NCBI GenBank assembly: GCA_963693365.1
Contig: CAVNZM010000012.1
Span: 8,494,001 to 8,558,000, forward strand
Direction of reading: 5' to 3'
Source of the DNA: Amoebidium appalachense
Lineage: Eukaryota; Ichthyosporea
DNA length: 64,000 nucleotides
Position 1 is the first letter of the stretch. The number at the start of each line of letters is the position of its first letter. The notes under the pieces were generated by a model that worked only from the letters and a program-made list of their open reading frames with translations, had not been told where the DNA came from and did no database searches. Of the stretch, positions 38,443 through 49,545 are shown piece by piece. Made by a program: the position numbers and the translations under genes.

Positions 38443-39661
38443 TATTTCTTGCACCCACACAATATAAAACCCACCAGTCCTCCCCCCTCCCCCTCCCCCC
38501 TCCCCCCGAGTGTGTGTGTACGTGTCTGGGGGGGGCAGGACGGGAGGGGGGGGGGGGGATGGGGGGGGGAGGGGGGAGGGGAGGGGGGAAGGCAAGATGG
38601 GTGGTTGGGGAGAGGGGGTAAAGGATACATACGCATGAGTACAGGATGATACCGAGGCTCCACATGTCGCTCTTCTCAGAGTACTTCCCGCCCGAAAGTA
38701 GCTCGGGAGCACAATAGGACGGGGTGCTTTTCGGGTCGGGCCCGGGTTCCGTTACTTCGGCTTGACCCGAAAGTGTGTCTAGCGCCGTGATGAGAACGTT
38801 CGTGCATGAAGATGTTCGGTAGCAAATACCGTTGAGTTTCAGGTCTCGTAAAATATACTTTCGTGAATGACATTCGGCAACTGATCGAACAACCTGAGAA
38901 AACACTTCGCGTGCGTGCTCCTCCCCCATTCTCTTGTTGTTACGTATGTACGTGTGAAGATCCTGCCAGCATTGCTCCTTGATGATAAACAGATGCTCTC
39001 CTTGTTCTACCACCTCAAGAGTGCGCATGACGCCATCCACCCCCTGCAAACGACAATTCGCTTGGGCCTCCGTTCGGAAAAAACTTGCCCGCTGTTCCTT
39101 CTTAACCACCTGTACACTCACTCTACGCCCGGTAACACAATCGTATCCCCCATAATAAGCTGTATATCCGATGGGGTTTTTGGCGACAATCAAACGGCCT
39201 TTGATAAACCCAGCTGGCTCGAAGTCCAAACCCAACACCTCAGGGTTGACGGGGAAATGGGAAGTATTGCCCGTCGTAGATCTATACTGGGAAGATGACG
39301 TACGCAAAACGTTCAGAGGTGCATGTTGTGTTTGCGACAATATGCGATGGGATTCTTCGGAAACGGCGACATCATTCAAGGCCACTGTAGGTGCTGGGCT
39401 AGTTGAAGCGCTAGGTGCGTGTGTGGCTACGTTTCCTTGAGTTGCATGACTCGTGTGAATGTTTGGATGTCCCGATACTACGTGGTTGAGTGGGGCCAAG
39501 GGGCCTGAGGGGTTAACATCAACCAGAGGTGGTGTGGACAGAGATGATTTCACCGCCTGCACACGAGCAGGTCTTTGTAGCCGGGACTTGCCAAGGGGAA
39601 TAGGCGCTGGACGCCTGGCTTGCCTGGCTGACATCAAGGAACGTGTGGCTTCAGGTGCCAT
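37664..39661 (-). CDS. Tribbles-like pseudokinase, two exons
   Basis: Exon 1 (39661-38633, 343 codons) ends at donor GTATGT. Exon 2 (38044-37664) begins after CCTCACAG in phase 0; the total is 469 residues. A Ser/Thr/Pro-rich N-terminus (1-140) precedes a kinase-like domain (about 145-405). Diagnostic of a Tribbles-type pseudokinase: no glycine-rich loop; KEQCWQDLHTYIRNNKRM (hinge and helix D); LRDLKL at 271-276 in place of HRDLK; no DFG; APELLSGGKYSEKSDMWSLG (about 318-337); and MMHPWV (399-404) at the place of the Tribbles ILLHPWF segment. The C-terminal EEETEQEVPNM (459-469) resembles the (D/E)QxVP motif through which animal Tribbles and STK40 bind the E3 ligase COP1. The MEK-binding and COP1-binding roles are known for animal Tribbles; here they are inference. 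Start choice: first ATG of the open frame, with TATA boxes upstream. STK40-like is the alternative. Confidence 0.88.
38256..38440 (-). repeat. About 84-bp t​andem duplication in the Tribbles intron
   Basis: GGTTAGATGTTAGGATGTAA and the following 50 bp (TGTG repeats, TTGGCTGGGGGAAGGGGAGG) occur at about 38260-38330 and again at 38344-38414, separated by G-runs. The intron is G-rich on the plus strand, hence C-rich on the sense strand. Confidence 0.9.
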
Positions 39662-39764
39662 TTTCGAAACTGTGTACTGAAAGTTTGAGAAAGGCTTCGA
39701 GAGATTTAAATCAAGATTCTAAGCTGTTTGTGCGACTTGAACTAAGTGGCTAACTGACTAACGG

Positions 39765-39772
39765 TTTATATA
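39765..39772 (-). promoter_or_regulatory. TATA box of the Tribbles-like gene (proximal)
   Basis: TATATAAA on the minus strand lies 104 bp upstream of the ATG at 39661, which leaves room for a short 5' UTR. Confidence 0.5.
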
Positions 39773-39915
39773 CGTGGCAGTTAGTGGTTACGCAACCGTT
39801 TGAATGCGTCCACCTACATAAGTACTCACGTGATATGTTTTTTTCTGCAGAGAAACATAGGTGCGTTTGGATTGATAACCAAGGTGCAAAACGTACACTC
39901 AGCTTGGCGACCCTC

Positions 39916-39923
39916 TTTATATA
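39916..39923 (-). promoter_or_regulatory. Second TATA-like element, distal
   Basis: Another TATATAAA (context GTATATAAAGAGG) lies about 255 bp upstream of the same ATG. It may be an alternative promoter for the Tribbles-like gene, or serve something else. Confidence 0.3.
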
Positions 39924-39929
39924 CTCCCA

Positions 39930-41570
39930 CAGCTGATCGCTCTTTAATACTTATGACTTTAAGCTAATCAGATGTGATACAAGAATTAGATCTGAATGGC
40001 TAACTGATGCCAAGAAGCTTTGAGCCAATCAGTATCGACTGCTGCTGTGGTGGAATCATTGGAATGTTCAGATGTCTACGTCACCCGAACACGATGATAT
40101 CATATAACCCGTTGGTTTCATCATCCGTCGCTTCCCTCGAAGGATTACAAATGGATAACTTGATAACCACAAGTTGACAGATCATAAAAAAGTCATCTTA
40201 AACGGCAATAGTTTAATATAACGCTTTAGTATGTTTTTTTATAAAAAGTAGAGGCTGCCTATTTACTTCAAGGCCAACGTTTTCCTGTCTTTTTTCCCCA
40301 TGCCAGAGACCCTCTTTACAGTCAAAGTTAAGCGACGAGCAACAATACAAACGAGGAATACTTAGTGTGACCGGCGGCCTTCGCGCACCCCGCATATCTC
40401 GCCGCATATGCATCGGAGCCAGCGCCGGCCGTCACCTGAAATTTCCCGAAAATCCTCAAATAATATCATGCCCAACATCAAACATTGTACATGTGTCTTC
40501 TTGGTTTGTTCAATATGCAAATAATCAATGCAAAGCTTTGGACAAGCTACGTTTGACTCTCAAAATTCCTATACGAAATTTGTGCAGTGACTCGTGAGCC
40601 TCGGACAGAAACTTGGCTGCTGCAGCTGCTGCGGTATCCTCGCGGCCCGACAATTTTCGATCCAATCAGATTCAAGATTCATACCAGACTGAAGTATTTC
40701 TGGAAATCTAGCTAAATAGATCCAGTTTTTTCCTGCTGTATCTTACATATTGGATATCCTGATTCGCCGGCAACACGCGTGTCAGAATTTACAGCAAGAG
40801 TAAGCTACACACGCATTGTTTTAGACATATGCATACACATCAAGTCCACGACTAATGATTTCCACTCATACTGTATAAAATAATTCCACATGTTCTGTGT
40901 TGATGCAAGGTATACATGAGCGAACTGTCTTGTGTCGTGCAACAATGCTCTGAAATATGGGATAGTAAATGAAGTTCGCGCCAAGCCACCTATGCAACAT
41001 TCCTGAAATCACACAGATCCCTTCCCTAAACTTATGTCATCCGTCACATATTTCGTTATTTTTCAAACAAATTTCTATTTTCGAAATTTCGTCGTCGGAA
41101 TGACACCAATGAATGAATGAATACATCAAGTTTGCCACACTTTGTGACATCGTTTGGATAGATCAAATCAAAAGATGGAATACATTTTATGGTAGAATAA
41201 TACAATGATAGCTGTTGATTGTTATCAGTGATATTTTGTTTCTAACCTTTACTGGGAAGCTCGCAAAAAATTATGCATGAGCACGCCGCGGCTGGGGGTG
41301 CGGAATGATTAAAGGTATTTGTTTCTCTTACATTAATGTATAGTAAATCAGTTCATCTGAGACTGCTAATGTAAGCCGATGTTTACTTTGAGTATATCTA
41401 AACGATGTAAAACAGTCAAACGGGGGCCCTGAATGAGACCGTCTTAATCTGCAAGTTAAACCTAATCAGTGACAGGCCTGGAAATTACAGTGTTTTTAAC
41501 AATAATATACGGTTAATTCTAAAAAAATACAGTAAAGATTTGGGAATACACTATTAAAAAAGCAAGTAAA
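39930..41570. other. AT-rich intergenic stretch
   Basis: Unique, AT-rich sequence almost free of microsatellites. No ORF with coding character, no tRNA and no repeat relationship within the window was seen. Confidence 0.5.
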
Positions 41571-41572
41571 TC

Positions 41573-42440
41573 TTTTTTCTTTTGACTCGGGTTTATTGAT
41601 CCGTTGATGAAGGCAACGTGCAGCCACAGGCTACATAACCACCAATAGAACTGAAAAAGCCAAAGCTACGAAATAAAAATAAAGCGATTAAGCGACAAGT
41701 GACAAAGGACACCAGCGGGCAAAACCTTAAGTGTACGTGTATGCGTGAAACTAGTTTCAAATTGCTCCAACTAGTCATATGCATCGATGTTGACCAGACC
41801 ACAATCCACAAGAAGACATCATTACTGCTCCTTCCCAACAGGCCCCCCTCAAAACCTACCGAGGCACAGCAAGCAAGTCAGCCTCTAAAATTTAAGAGCA
41901 ATGCAGACCAAATAGATCTGAGCTATAAAACAATCCCAACGGGCCCGGCCCCCTAGATAACCCGGAAGAAACTGCATCTAGCTCTCTGATAAGGTGGCCT
42001 AGTTGTGGCAGGACACACAGAAAAACACAATTACAGAAGGCATGCAAGCAAACCCGGTCATTGCCATACAACAGACTGGAGGCTAAGTCACTCAGGCTGG
42101 CAGTCACTTGGAAAGCTCCCCGACGACCAACTTGAAGTAGCCGCCCCTCCACTCACGCAGCGCGGAAGTAGTTGAAGAAGTTGCAGCCCACCGCCAATAG
42201 GTCGCGTAGAAGCGTAGACAGCGTGTAGATGTTACCATAGGTTGCAGTGGACCACCAGGCGTTGAAGAAACCACTTCTAGATCTCAAGCGAGAAACTCCG
42301 CGAAAGGGAGATTTCGATGCCCCCACACTATCACAGCAGTAGGAATACACCAGGCCACACCACACACACGCTGCAGTCACGTTCCCCTGAGTGGGACTCC
42401 CTCCCACCACAAAAAGAAGAAACGAAAGCCTTTATATACC
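41573..42440 (-). other. TATA-to-poly(A) unit without a convincing ORF
   Basis: Minus strand: TATATAAA at 42431-42438, then about 830 bp of unique sequence, then AATAAACCCGAGTCAAAAGA and a short A-rich tail (about 41605-41573). Open frames of 81-86 codons exist (for example 42410-42153, ending FNYFRAA) but begin with non-ATG codons and show no domain. The tail resembles the AATAAA...AGTCAAAAGAAA tail of the SINE at 32.2 kb and the element at 63.9 kb, so this may be a retroelement or retroposed RNA and not a gene. Confidence 0.4.
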
Positions 42441-43099
42441 TGCCATGGTGAAGAATCGGGAAGAAAAGTTGACGTGACAGCTAAGAGATCGAAGTGAAAG
42501 TGAAGTTTCCGGCGAGGCCAATTAGCGGGGGCGATCCGCCAGTGTCAAAATACAGTAATTCTAAAATAAAATTTCCAGCCCTGGTCAGAGACTCAAGAGT
42601 AAAACAAATTTCATAACCGTTTCATCACCCCCCCCTAGTCAAGGAGGTCTGCCCAGGGCTTACGTAACCGCCACATCACAACGGCGAATCTTTGCTCTTG
42701 GAGGCGCGGGGACCATCGTCACGCGTGCGCTTAGTCACGATGTTGCCACGGTCTTTGTGGCATTTATAGTGTGTAGGGGCGTGTGTGCACACGTGTCATT
42801 CCATTATCCAAGCAGGCTATCTATATGCACGTAGGCATACGTCACCGTGTATATATAGCACAACATCACACGTTTTCACTGCCGAGACTTGTGAGGCACC
42901 TGCAGGCAGGCCAGAGCATTTTCACATCCATCGGCCGGAAAATTGAAGTCGCCGCCAAGCAGCAGGCCCAAGCTTCCGAACTGAGCCTCTGAGGGTCTGC
43001 TGTGACTCAACTGCGGCAACGCGTGCCGAGCAGCTGGACAAAACGTGCACCCACTGGCGTGCACGCGCACCCACACACATACACACTCTGCCACCTACC

Positions 43100-43390
43100 T
43101 GCCACCTACTGAGCTGGCTCCTTATTTTTCCTTACACATTCAGCGAACACTGGACTCTATCGAACCGTCGAGGCGCCGCGACAGAAAGCATGCACGCGGT
43201 CGCGAGAGTGTAAGGAAAAATCGCCACCTACTGAGATGGCTCCTTATTTTTCCTTACACATTCAGCGAACACTGGACTATATATCGAACCGTCGAGGCGC
43301 CGCGACAGCATGCACGCGGTCGCGAGAGTGTAAGGAACAGCGAACGTTGAAAGTTCATCGCAGCGCGTGCACACCGTCAGTACGTGTGAG
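43100..43390 (+). repeat. Two tandem units of a foldback repeat, left of the piggyBac gene
   Basis: Units at 43100-43222 and 43223-43390 share GCCACCTACTGAG, TGGCTCCTTATTTTTCC and onward. The first contains 14-bp inverted ends, ATTTTTCCTTACAC (43124-43137) and GTGTAAGGAAAAAT (43208-43221), giving a 98-bp foldback. The second has lost its right end. A trailing segment with TTCATCGCAGCGCGTGCACA follows the second unit. Confidence 0.88.
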
Positions 43391-43476
43391 ATACACACTG
43401 CACAAAGCCACACATACGCGCGCGCGCGCACGCACGCGCACACACATGCACACATGCACATTGATGCATCCGAAAT

Positions 43477-43520
43477 GTACTCTGATCGGAGAACTTAGCG
43501 TACTCCGATCGCAGTACTTT
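43477..43520. repeat. Imperfect hairpin left of the piggyBac ORF
   Basis: TACTCTGATCGGAG and the reverse complement of CTCCGATCGCAGTA pair with few mismatches, and CCGAAA/TTTCGG flank the pair. It could be a subterminal transposase site, which is inference. Confidence 0.5.
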
Positions 43521-43799
43521 AGGAATGCTTGTTTCGGAAGGATACCGCGAGCTATTGGGGCCCAGGACCCCGCTTCTTTTTATACAGCCAGTAAGAAAAC
43601 ATAAGTTTACACCTTTTTTGTCTTTGGTACGGTAACTAACACAAACAAGGCCTTCCCTAGCTTTTATTGGTTGCCGACGCTGTTGCAAGTTTTTGAATTC
43701 ATGCTCGACAACAACATGATTCATGATCAAACGGACGAAACTTGCTGAGTCCGCGAACACAACAAGCCATGGGTTTCATGTGAAAGATGAGCGCCCAAC

Positions 43800-45830
43800 A
43801 TGGCCGAAACATTAGACCCAATAGAGCCACTTTATTCTGGAGCTCGTGTCTGTTGTCTTGCATACATATTTGACGGGGTTCAGGGGGAAGATTTCACAGA
43901 TGACACCACACGTTGGTCTTACAAGAAGTTCGGCCTGAGCTGGGACACACAAATACTGGTTGGCACAGTAGTGAAAAGATGCAAGACAAACGAAGGCAGT
44001 GAATGGAAAGTAAAGTTTGATTTTGACGGTACCACAGAAGTAGTTCTGCGCAATCAGCTAACTTTAATAGATGAAGAAGACAATGAACACACAAGTAGCG
44101 AGCTAGAGAGTGATAGTGATGAAGATCCAGATGGAGACATCCAACAAGTAGAGATTCCTGTCACAGACAGTGAGAATGAAGATGAGATAGAACTTGTAGA
44201 TGAACAAGTAGAGTTACCTACCCCCACCGACCCCACGTGCACCTTGCAATGGACCATTCCAGATGAGCAAGTACTTGACAAAAGAACAGGCCCACGCAGA
44301 AAACCAACCATTCCACTAGCACTAAACAAGCGCAAGAGTGTTCTGTGTTTGTTTGAACACTTCATGCCTATGGAGTATCTCTTCACAGTAGTCATTCCAC
44401 TCACAAACGAAATAGGTCGTGCACGTTACAAAAATTGGGTTGACTTAACCCCGGGTGAGCTACTTAGGTGGTTGGGTATGTGGATTTACATGGCTGGAAC
44501 ATTCGAACCCGGCTCGAGATCGAACTACTGGACGTCGGCAGCAGAGAACCCAAGCCGCATATTTCCCGTACAAGACTTTGCCCGCTTCATGACCGAACAC
44601 CGGTTCGAAAACATCCGTGCCTGCTTTACCGTCACCGACATCACTCAATATCCGGAGGATCATCCACTGAAAGACACACACGGTTTCATGGAAGCACTGC
44701 AGAGTCGGTGCCGTTGCTCTATCGAGCCCGGGGATGAATTATGCGAAGACGAGGCCATCTTTGCCAGCTATCATTGCAACCTTCCGTGCCAAATCTACAT
44801 AAAACGAAAACCCCACCCTCTCGGTCAAGAAATAAAAACTCTACACGACTGTGTAACCAACATACTCATTAACTTCGAAATGAACGAGGGGAAGCTTAGG
44901 ATGGCTAGCAAACCGTACCGACAGTTGGGAGCTGGTGCAGGCACCACCTTGCGTCTTCTAACCCCATGGGCCAACCCCACCCGTAACCCCAGAACGATCG
45001 TCGGAGACAGCTGGTTTGGGTCAGTAACCGGGACAAGGGAAGTGTACAAAATCGGATTCTACGCACTTTTCAATGTCAAAACCGCAACCAGAGACTTTCC
45101 CCTCAACATGTTGGACCTTCTATGTGAGGAAGGACGTGGTGTATGGTCGGAGGCAGTGTGCAGTGTGGACGGAGTAGACCTCGTTGCGGTGTTATGGAGA
45201 AACAAGAACTACAGTATGAAAGTGATCACCTCATGTTCAAGTACTCAGCCGAGTCAACCGAGAAAATCACGAAACGGAAATGACGTCCCCCAACCGAAAG
45301 AAGTCGAAGAATACTTCGAAAACTACAACATGGCCGATATATCCAACAAAACACGAATGTTAAACGGATCTGTGGACGAGGCCTTGGGCACTAAACGTCA
45401 CCAACTCCGCACCTTTGGGGGGCTTCTGGGGTTTGTAGTAGCAAACGTACACTTTGCATACAGATACTTTGGCAAATCCACAAACACGAGCATGGACACA
45501 AGGCGTGAGCTAGCAGAAGCACTCATATGCAACCCCCACCTGCCTGCACTAGAATACCCCCTTCCCCCTGCTGCTCCTGCCCCCCATGCTCTACACGGAC
45601 ACCAGCGTGCCAGAAAAGAAAGAAAAGGTAGATGCGTTCTCTGCTTTAGGAACAAAGGGGAACGCCACCAGACACATACCTACTGCATCAAGTGTAATGT
45701 GTTTCTCTGCAATGATCAAACACGTGCATGCTTCGAAAACCACATCACATATGGTGTTCCTCCACGCACACGCACCCAAGTCAACAAAAACACAGGCCCG
45801 GTACGATCACGCAGAAACACTACACGTTAA
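43800..45830 (+). CDS. piggyBac-type transposase, intact 676-residue ORF
   Basis: A single uninterrupted ORF from ATG 43800. An N-terminal region with a Tudor/chromo-like start (about 11-90) and an acidic stretch (91-145) precedes the DDE_Tnp_1_7 domain (about 175-555). The expected catalytic Asp residues are D317 in CEDEAIF, D403 in VGDSWFGS and D513 in NMADISNKT. The extra Asp three residues after the third one, seen in insect piggyBac, is Asn here (N516). The C-terminus is a Cys/His-rich zinc domain (RCVLCFRN...YCIKCNVFLC...CFENH, about 611-648), as in other piggyBac proteins. piggyBac transposases cut and paste at TTAA. Terminal inverted repeats with TTAA were not identified; instead the ORF is flanked by direct arrays of a foldback repeat. 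It could be an active element or a domesticated gene. Confidence 0.92.
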   Translation: MAETLDPIEPLYSGARVCCLAYIFDGVQGEDFTDDTTRWSYKKFGLSWDTQILVGTVVKRCKTNEGSEWKVKFDFDGTTEVVLRNQLTLIDEEDNEHTSSELESDSDEDPDGDIQQVEIPVTDSENEDEIELVDEQVELPTPTDPTCTLQWTIPDEQVLDKRTGPRRKPTIPLALNKRKSVLCLFEHFMPMEYLFTVVIPLTNEIGRARYKNWVDLTPGELLRWLGMWIYMAGTFEPGSRSNYWTSAAENPSRIFPVQDFARFMTEHRFENIRACFTVTDITQYPEDHPLKDTHGFMEALQSRCRCSIEPGDELCEDEAIFASYHCNLPCQIYIKRKPHPLGQEIKTLHDCVTNILINFEMNEGKLRMASKPYRQLGAGAGTTLRLLTPWANPTRNPRTIVGDSWFGSVTGTREVYKIGFYALFNVKTATRDFPLNMLDLLCEEGRGVWSEAVCSVDGVDLVAVLWRNKNYSMKVITSCSSTQPSQPRKSRNGNDVPQPKEVEEYFENYNMADISNKTRMLNGSVDEALGTKRHQLRTFGGLLGFVVANVHFAYRYFGKSTNTSMDTRRELAEALICNPHLPALEYPLPPAAPAPHALHGHQRARKERKGRCVLCFRNKGERHQTHTYCIKCNVFLCNDQTRACFENHITYGVPPRTRTQVNKNTGPVRSRRNTTR

Positions 45831-45839
45831 AGTACCTTC

Positions 45840-46380
45840 TGCCCACTGGTCAGTTTCTGTACATTGCGCAACACTCATTTGTCGTTTTCGGAATAGGGGT
45901 GATTTGTTTGGTTTTTATTCGTTTCTTCGAAACTGTTTGTGGTAACTAGATGCTAAAAGGGTTATTTGAAGTGTGTGTACCGAAAAAAACGAATTTGAAA
46001 GCTGATGTCAATGTTTCTCAAACGAAAAATGCACCTGTGGTGCAAAAGCAACAACGTGAACGTTTAAAGTATATCTTTGGCACGCATTTGTAACAAGTTT
46101 GACGTTTTTCTTGGCTCAGGCCTATGCCCTCCCTGTGCCAGAACCTGTAAAGTGCAAAATAAGCCATACCAACAAGCATTCCGAGAAATTATTGTAGTCA
46201 TGGGGTGCGCAAACACTACAAAGTTCTCCGTAAATTGATGCTCAAAATCGTTGAATGCCTACCATTACTTACTAAGCCACTACCCCGCCAAGAATTTTTC
46301 TACGGTTTTTTTGTGATGTGCTTGTTCCCTGTCACGTTAGGGTAAAATGGTGAGAAAAAGAGAGTAACACGTGCAAAACT
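45840..46380. other. 3' flank of the transposase gene
   Basis: Unique AT-rich sequence between the transposase stop and the right-hand foldback repeats. No canonical AATAAA was noticed close to the stop, and the right end of the transposon could not be placed. Confidence 0.4.
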
Positions 46381-46385
46381 GACCC

Positions 46386-46766
46386 TGCCACCTACTGAGA
46401 TGGCTCCTTATTTTTCCTTACACATTCAGCGAACACTGGACTCTATCGAACCGCCGAGGCGCCGCGACAGAAAGCATGCACGCGGTCGCGAGAGTGTAGC
46501 GAACGTCTGCAGCGAACGTGAAGTTCATCGCAGCGCGTGCACACCGTCAGTACGTGTGAGAAACTGACCTGCCACCTACTGAGCTGGCTCCTTATTTTTC
46601 CTTGCACATTCAGCGAACACTGGACTCTATCGAACCGTCGAGGCGCCGCGACAGAAAGCATGCACGCGGTCGCGAGAGTGTAAGGAAAAATCGGAGCGTC
46701 TGCAGCGAACGTAAAGTTCATCGCAGCGCGTGCACACCGTCAGTACGTGTGAGGAAACTGACCCTG
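46386..46766 (+). repeat. Two tandem units of the foldback repeat, right of the piggyBac gene
   Basis: Units start at about 46386 and 46571, in the same orientation as the left pair. Both are followed by the TTCATCGCAGCGCGTGCACA segment and end with GTACGTGTGAG...AACTGACC. The second keeps both ATTTTTCCTT-type ends in near-intact form, and the first has a decayed right end. Confidence 0.88.
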
Positions 46767-46843
46767 CGCCAGGCGTTTTTATATGATGACGTCATACAGT
46801 ACTCTGGTTGGAGCATTTATCGATTCGGGTCGGATCAACATGC

Positions 46844-46849
<6 letters not shown>

Positions 46850-46932
<83 letters not shown>

Positions 46933-46962
46933 CACACACACACACACACACACACCGTCACA
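46850..46962. repeat. (CA)n tract
   Basis: About 110 bp of (CA)n with one interruption, right of the foldback array. The region 46970-47840 holds a G-run (47212-47226), a C-run (47332-47351) and unique sequence, with no gene seen. Confidence 0.9.
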
Positions 46963-47841
46963 CACAAACATGTACGTACGCACGCACGCACACCCACGCA
47001 CGCAGTGGATGAATAATAGTGCACATATACTATTACTAGGCTAGTACTAGCAGGCTCTCCTAACATATTAGTGGAGTGGGCACACCTGCGGCATACAATG
47101 ATACATTGTCCGCACAACTGCACAACCTCACGCACACATCCATGCACAAAACCGACACAAAAACACACCGAGATACCTACGTATTGTTATGTTGGTGGTG
47201 GTGATTTTTTTGGGGGGGGGGGGGGGAGGAGGCTTGGGGCAGAGAATAATAAGTCGAGAGAGGAGTGAGTGTGAGGGCAATCTTCCAAATTTGAGAGGGC
47301 AAGCTTACTCCAATGTGTCTGTCTCTCACTCCCCCCCCCCCCCCCCCCCCCTGTCCCTTCTCTGTTAGGTTATAGCGTCTCAGACCCCTTTCATAGCCCC
47401 CCCCTTTGGATTGTTGTGACTGTTATTTACGCACCTTAGATATGCATGCATGTAGATAGCAGACATACGACACGTACATGCATATGTAGGACACGGCCTT
47501 TTGCCATTACTCATTATTACGTAACTATTACATCACTGTTACATCATGTCTTTGCATCTTGGCACACCACGTATTATGCCCCTGTAACGCATGAATAGTT
47601 GGGATAGCCCCTGCACGTGTACCAATAGTTTATGCATATGCACAGTGGCACGCGATTGAGAAGATTGACATTGCGTGTGGCATGCGTTTTGAAGATTGAC
47701 ATTGCATGTGTTTGTAGATTGGGCGTTTCCGATTGGTTGTTTAGTCACCCTTCTGTATATTCGGGATTCGTACTAGCCATATATAGACATTGTAAGTGCT
47801 TTCCCATTGGAACATGTGGTAGACAAGCACGCAACCAAAAC

Positions 47842-48775
47842 TATATAAAGGATGGCATCGGTCGACCACAGACAGAGATTGTCCTCACATCTGGCGCGCT
47901 ATGGAGTTAGTAAGCTACTCTGGAGATACCTGTGTGTAAAGACACTTGAAGCCGAAGTTACAAATCCCCTGCTGAGTGTTTTTGGTCTCCCTCCGGCGCG
48001 CCAGCGTATGAATGAATTAGGACTTCGCTTTTTTTTTCATTTGGTTAGGCTTCCTTCTTATCATCCTTTGTTGCAATTCTTTCCTTTTTTAGCACCTGTT
48101 CCCGGCATTTCTAATGTTCGTGCGAAATGTCCTATCCCCAATCTCTCTCCCATTCCGAGATATCCTTTTAAATACTTATCTTGTTTATTTTTCTCTTCCA
48201 CTAGTTATCAGCAGTATGTTACTTGGTTTCATACTCAATATCCTTTGCTTCATCGTTGTGATAAAGAGTATCATGGTAGGGCTCTTGAGCCTGTGCTTCT
48301 TTTTATATTAGAGACTCGTCTATTTTCTTTACAATCGTTGTGTAAATTAGCTACTTATATTTATCCTTCCTCTCGTAAACCTACCACACTTACCATTTTT
48401 GCAATTCTAACCCCTCCTTGTAATATAGCTTGGAAATGTTTATTTTGGCGCTGTAACCTTTGTTTCCATAAATGTTTGTGCCACTTTTGTGCAGAACCTT
48501 TTTCTCGTAAACACTTAGATAGATGTATTTATTTATCTCAGATTATTCCGTTAGAAATTAGAAGACTGGCTAGATAATCCTGATATTACGTCTATTGACT
48601 ATCTGTTGAACCACGGTATGTTTAACGATTTTTCTAGGTGTAGGATTATTTAAGTCGTTATCTCCTCCGTATCCGAGAGTGAGGGCTTTTGTATTTTCTT
48701 CTCCGGGATATCGGTGATATCTCGATGGCTTCTATTTTGCTGAGCGTATCAATAAAGTCATTATAAAAAAAAGAA
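47842..48775 (+). mobile_element. 3' part of a non-LTR retrotransposon with poly-A tail
   Basis: The ORF described next is followed by about 190 bp of 3' UTR, then AATAAAG (about 48749) and an A-run (about 48765-48772). An A-tail directly after a signal, with no matching upstream RT domain, is what a 5'-truncated LINE looks like. Yet a TATATAAA (47842-47849) stands three bases before the ATG, so an expressed gene remains possible. Confidence 0.5.
47852..48577 (+). CDS. LINE ORF2 C-terminal region (post-RT and zinc-knuckle-like)
   Basis: A 241-codon frame. RQRMNELGLRFFFHLVRLPS resembles the region after the RT domain in non-LTR elements, where an Arg-rich amphipathic helix is followed by HPL. 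Near the end, CNLCFHKCLCHFC...SRKHLDRC is a Cys/His cluster like the C-terminal zinc knuckle of LINE ORF2. No RT or endonuclease motif is present in this frame. The codons are much more AT-rich than in neighbouring genes, which suits an imported or repeat-derived sequence. The assignment rests on family resemblance only. Confidence 0.42.
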   Translation: MASVDHRQRLSSHLARYGVSKLLWRYLCVKTLEAEVTNPLLSVFGLPPARQRMNELGLRFFFHLVRLPSYHPLLQFFPFLAPVPGISNVRAKCPIPNLSPIPRYPFKYLSCLFFSSTSYQQYVTWFHTQYPLLHRCDKEYHGRALEPVLLFILETRLFSLQSLCKLATYIYPSSRKPTTLTIFAILTPPCNIAWKCLFWRCNLCFHKCLCHFCAEPFSRKHLDRCIYLSQIIPLEIRRLAR

Positions 48776-48839
48776 GTTACAAAAGAGAGATCCAACTTTC
48801 CTTGAATCTTAGCACCACTCCCATCTTATTCCCTAATTA

Positions 48840-49260
<421 letters not shown>

Positions 49261-49545
49261 CATGCGCCCCCCCCCCCATCTCTCTCTCTCTCTAAATGCC
49301 TCCCCCCCTCTCTCTCTGACAGTGTGTGTGTGTGTGTCTGCGTGTGTCCGTGTTTGTGTATGTGTGTGTGTGTGTGTGCCGCCCACGCTCGTGCGCGCGC
49401 TCGCGGGCGTGACACTGTGTGTCCGTGTGGGTGTTGTGCGACTGTATGTGTGTGTGTTGTGTGACTGTGTGTGTGTGTGTTGGGGGGGGGGGGGGGGGGG
49501 GGGGAGAGAAGGGGGGGGGGAGGGGGGTGAGCCTCAGGGGGGGGA

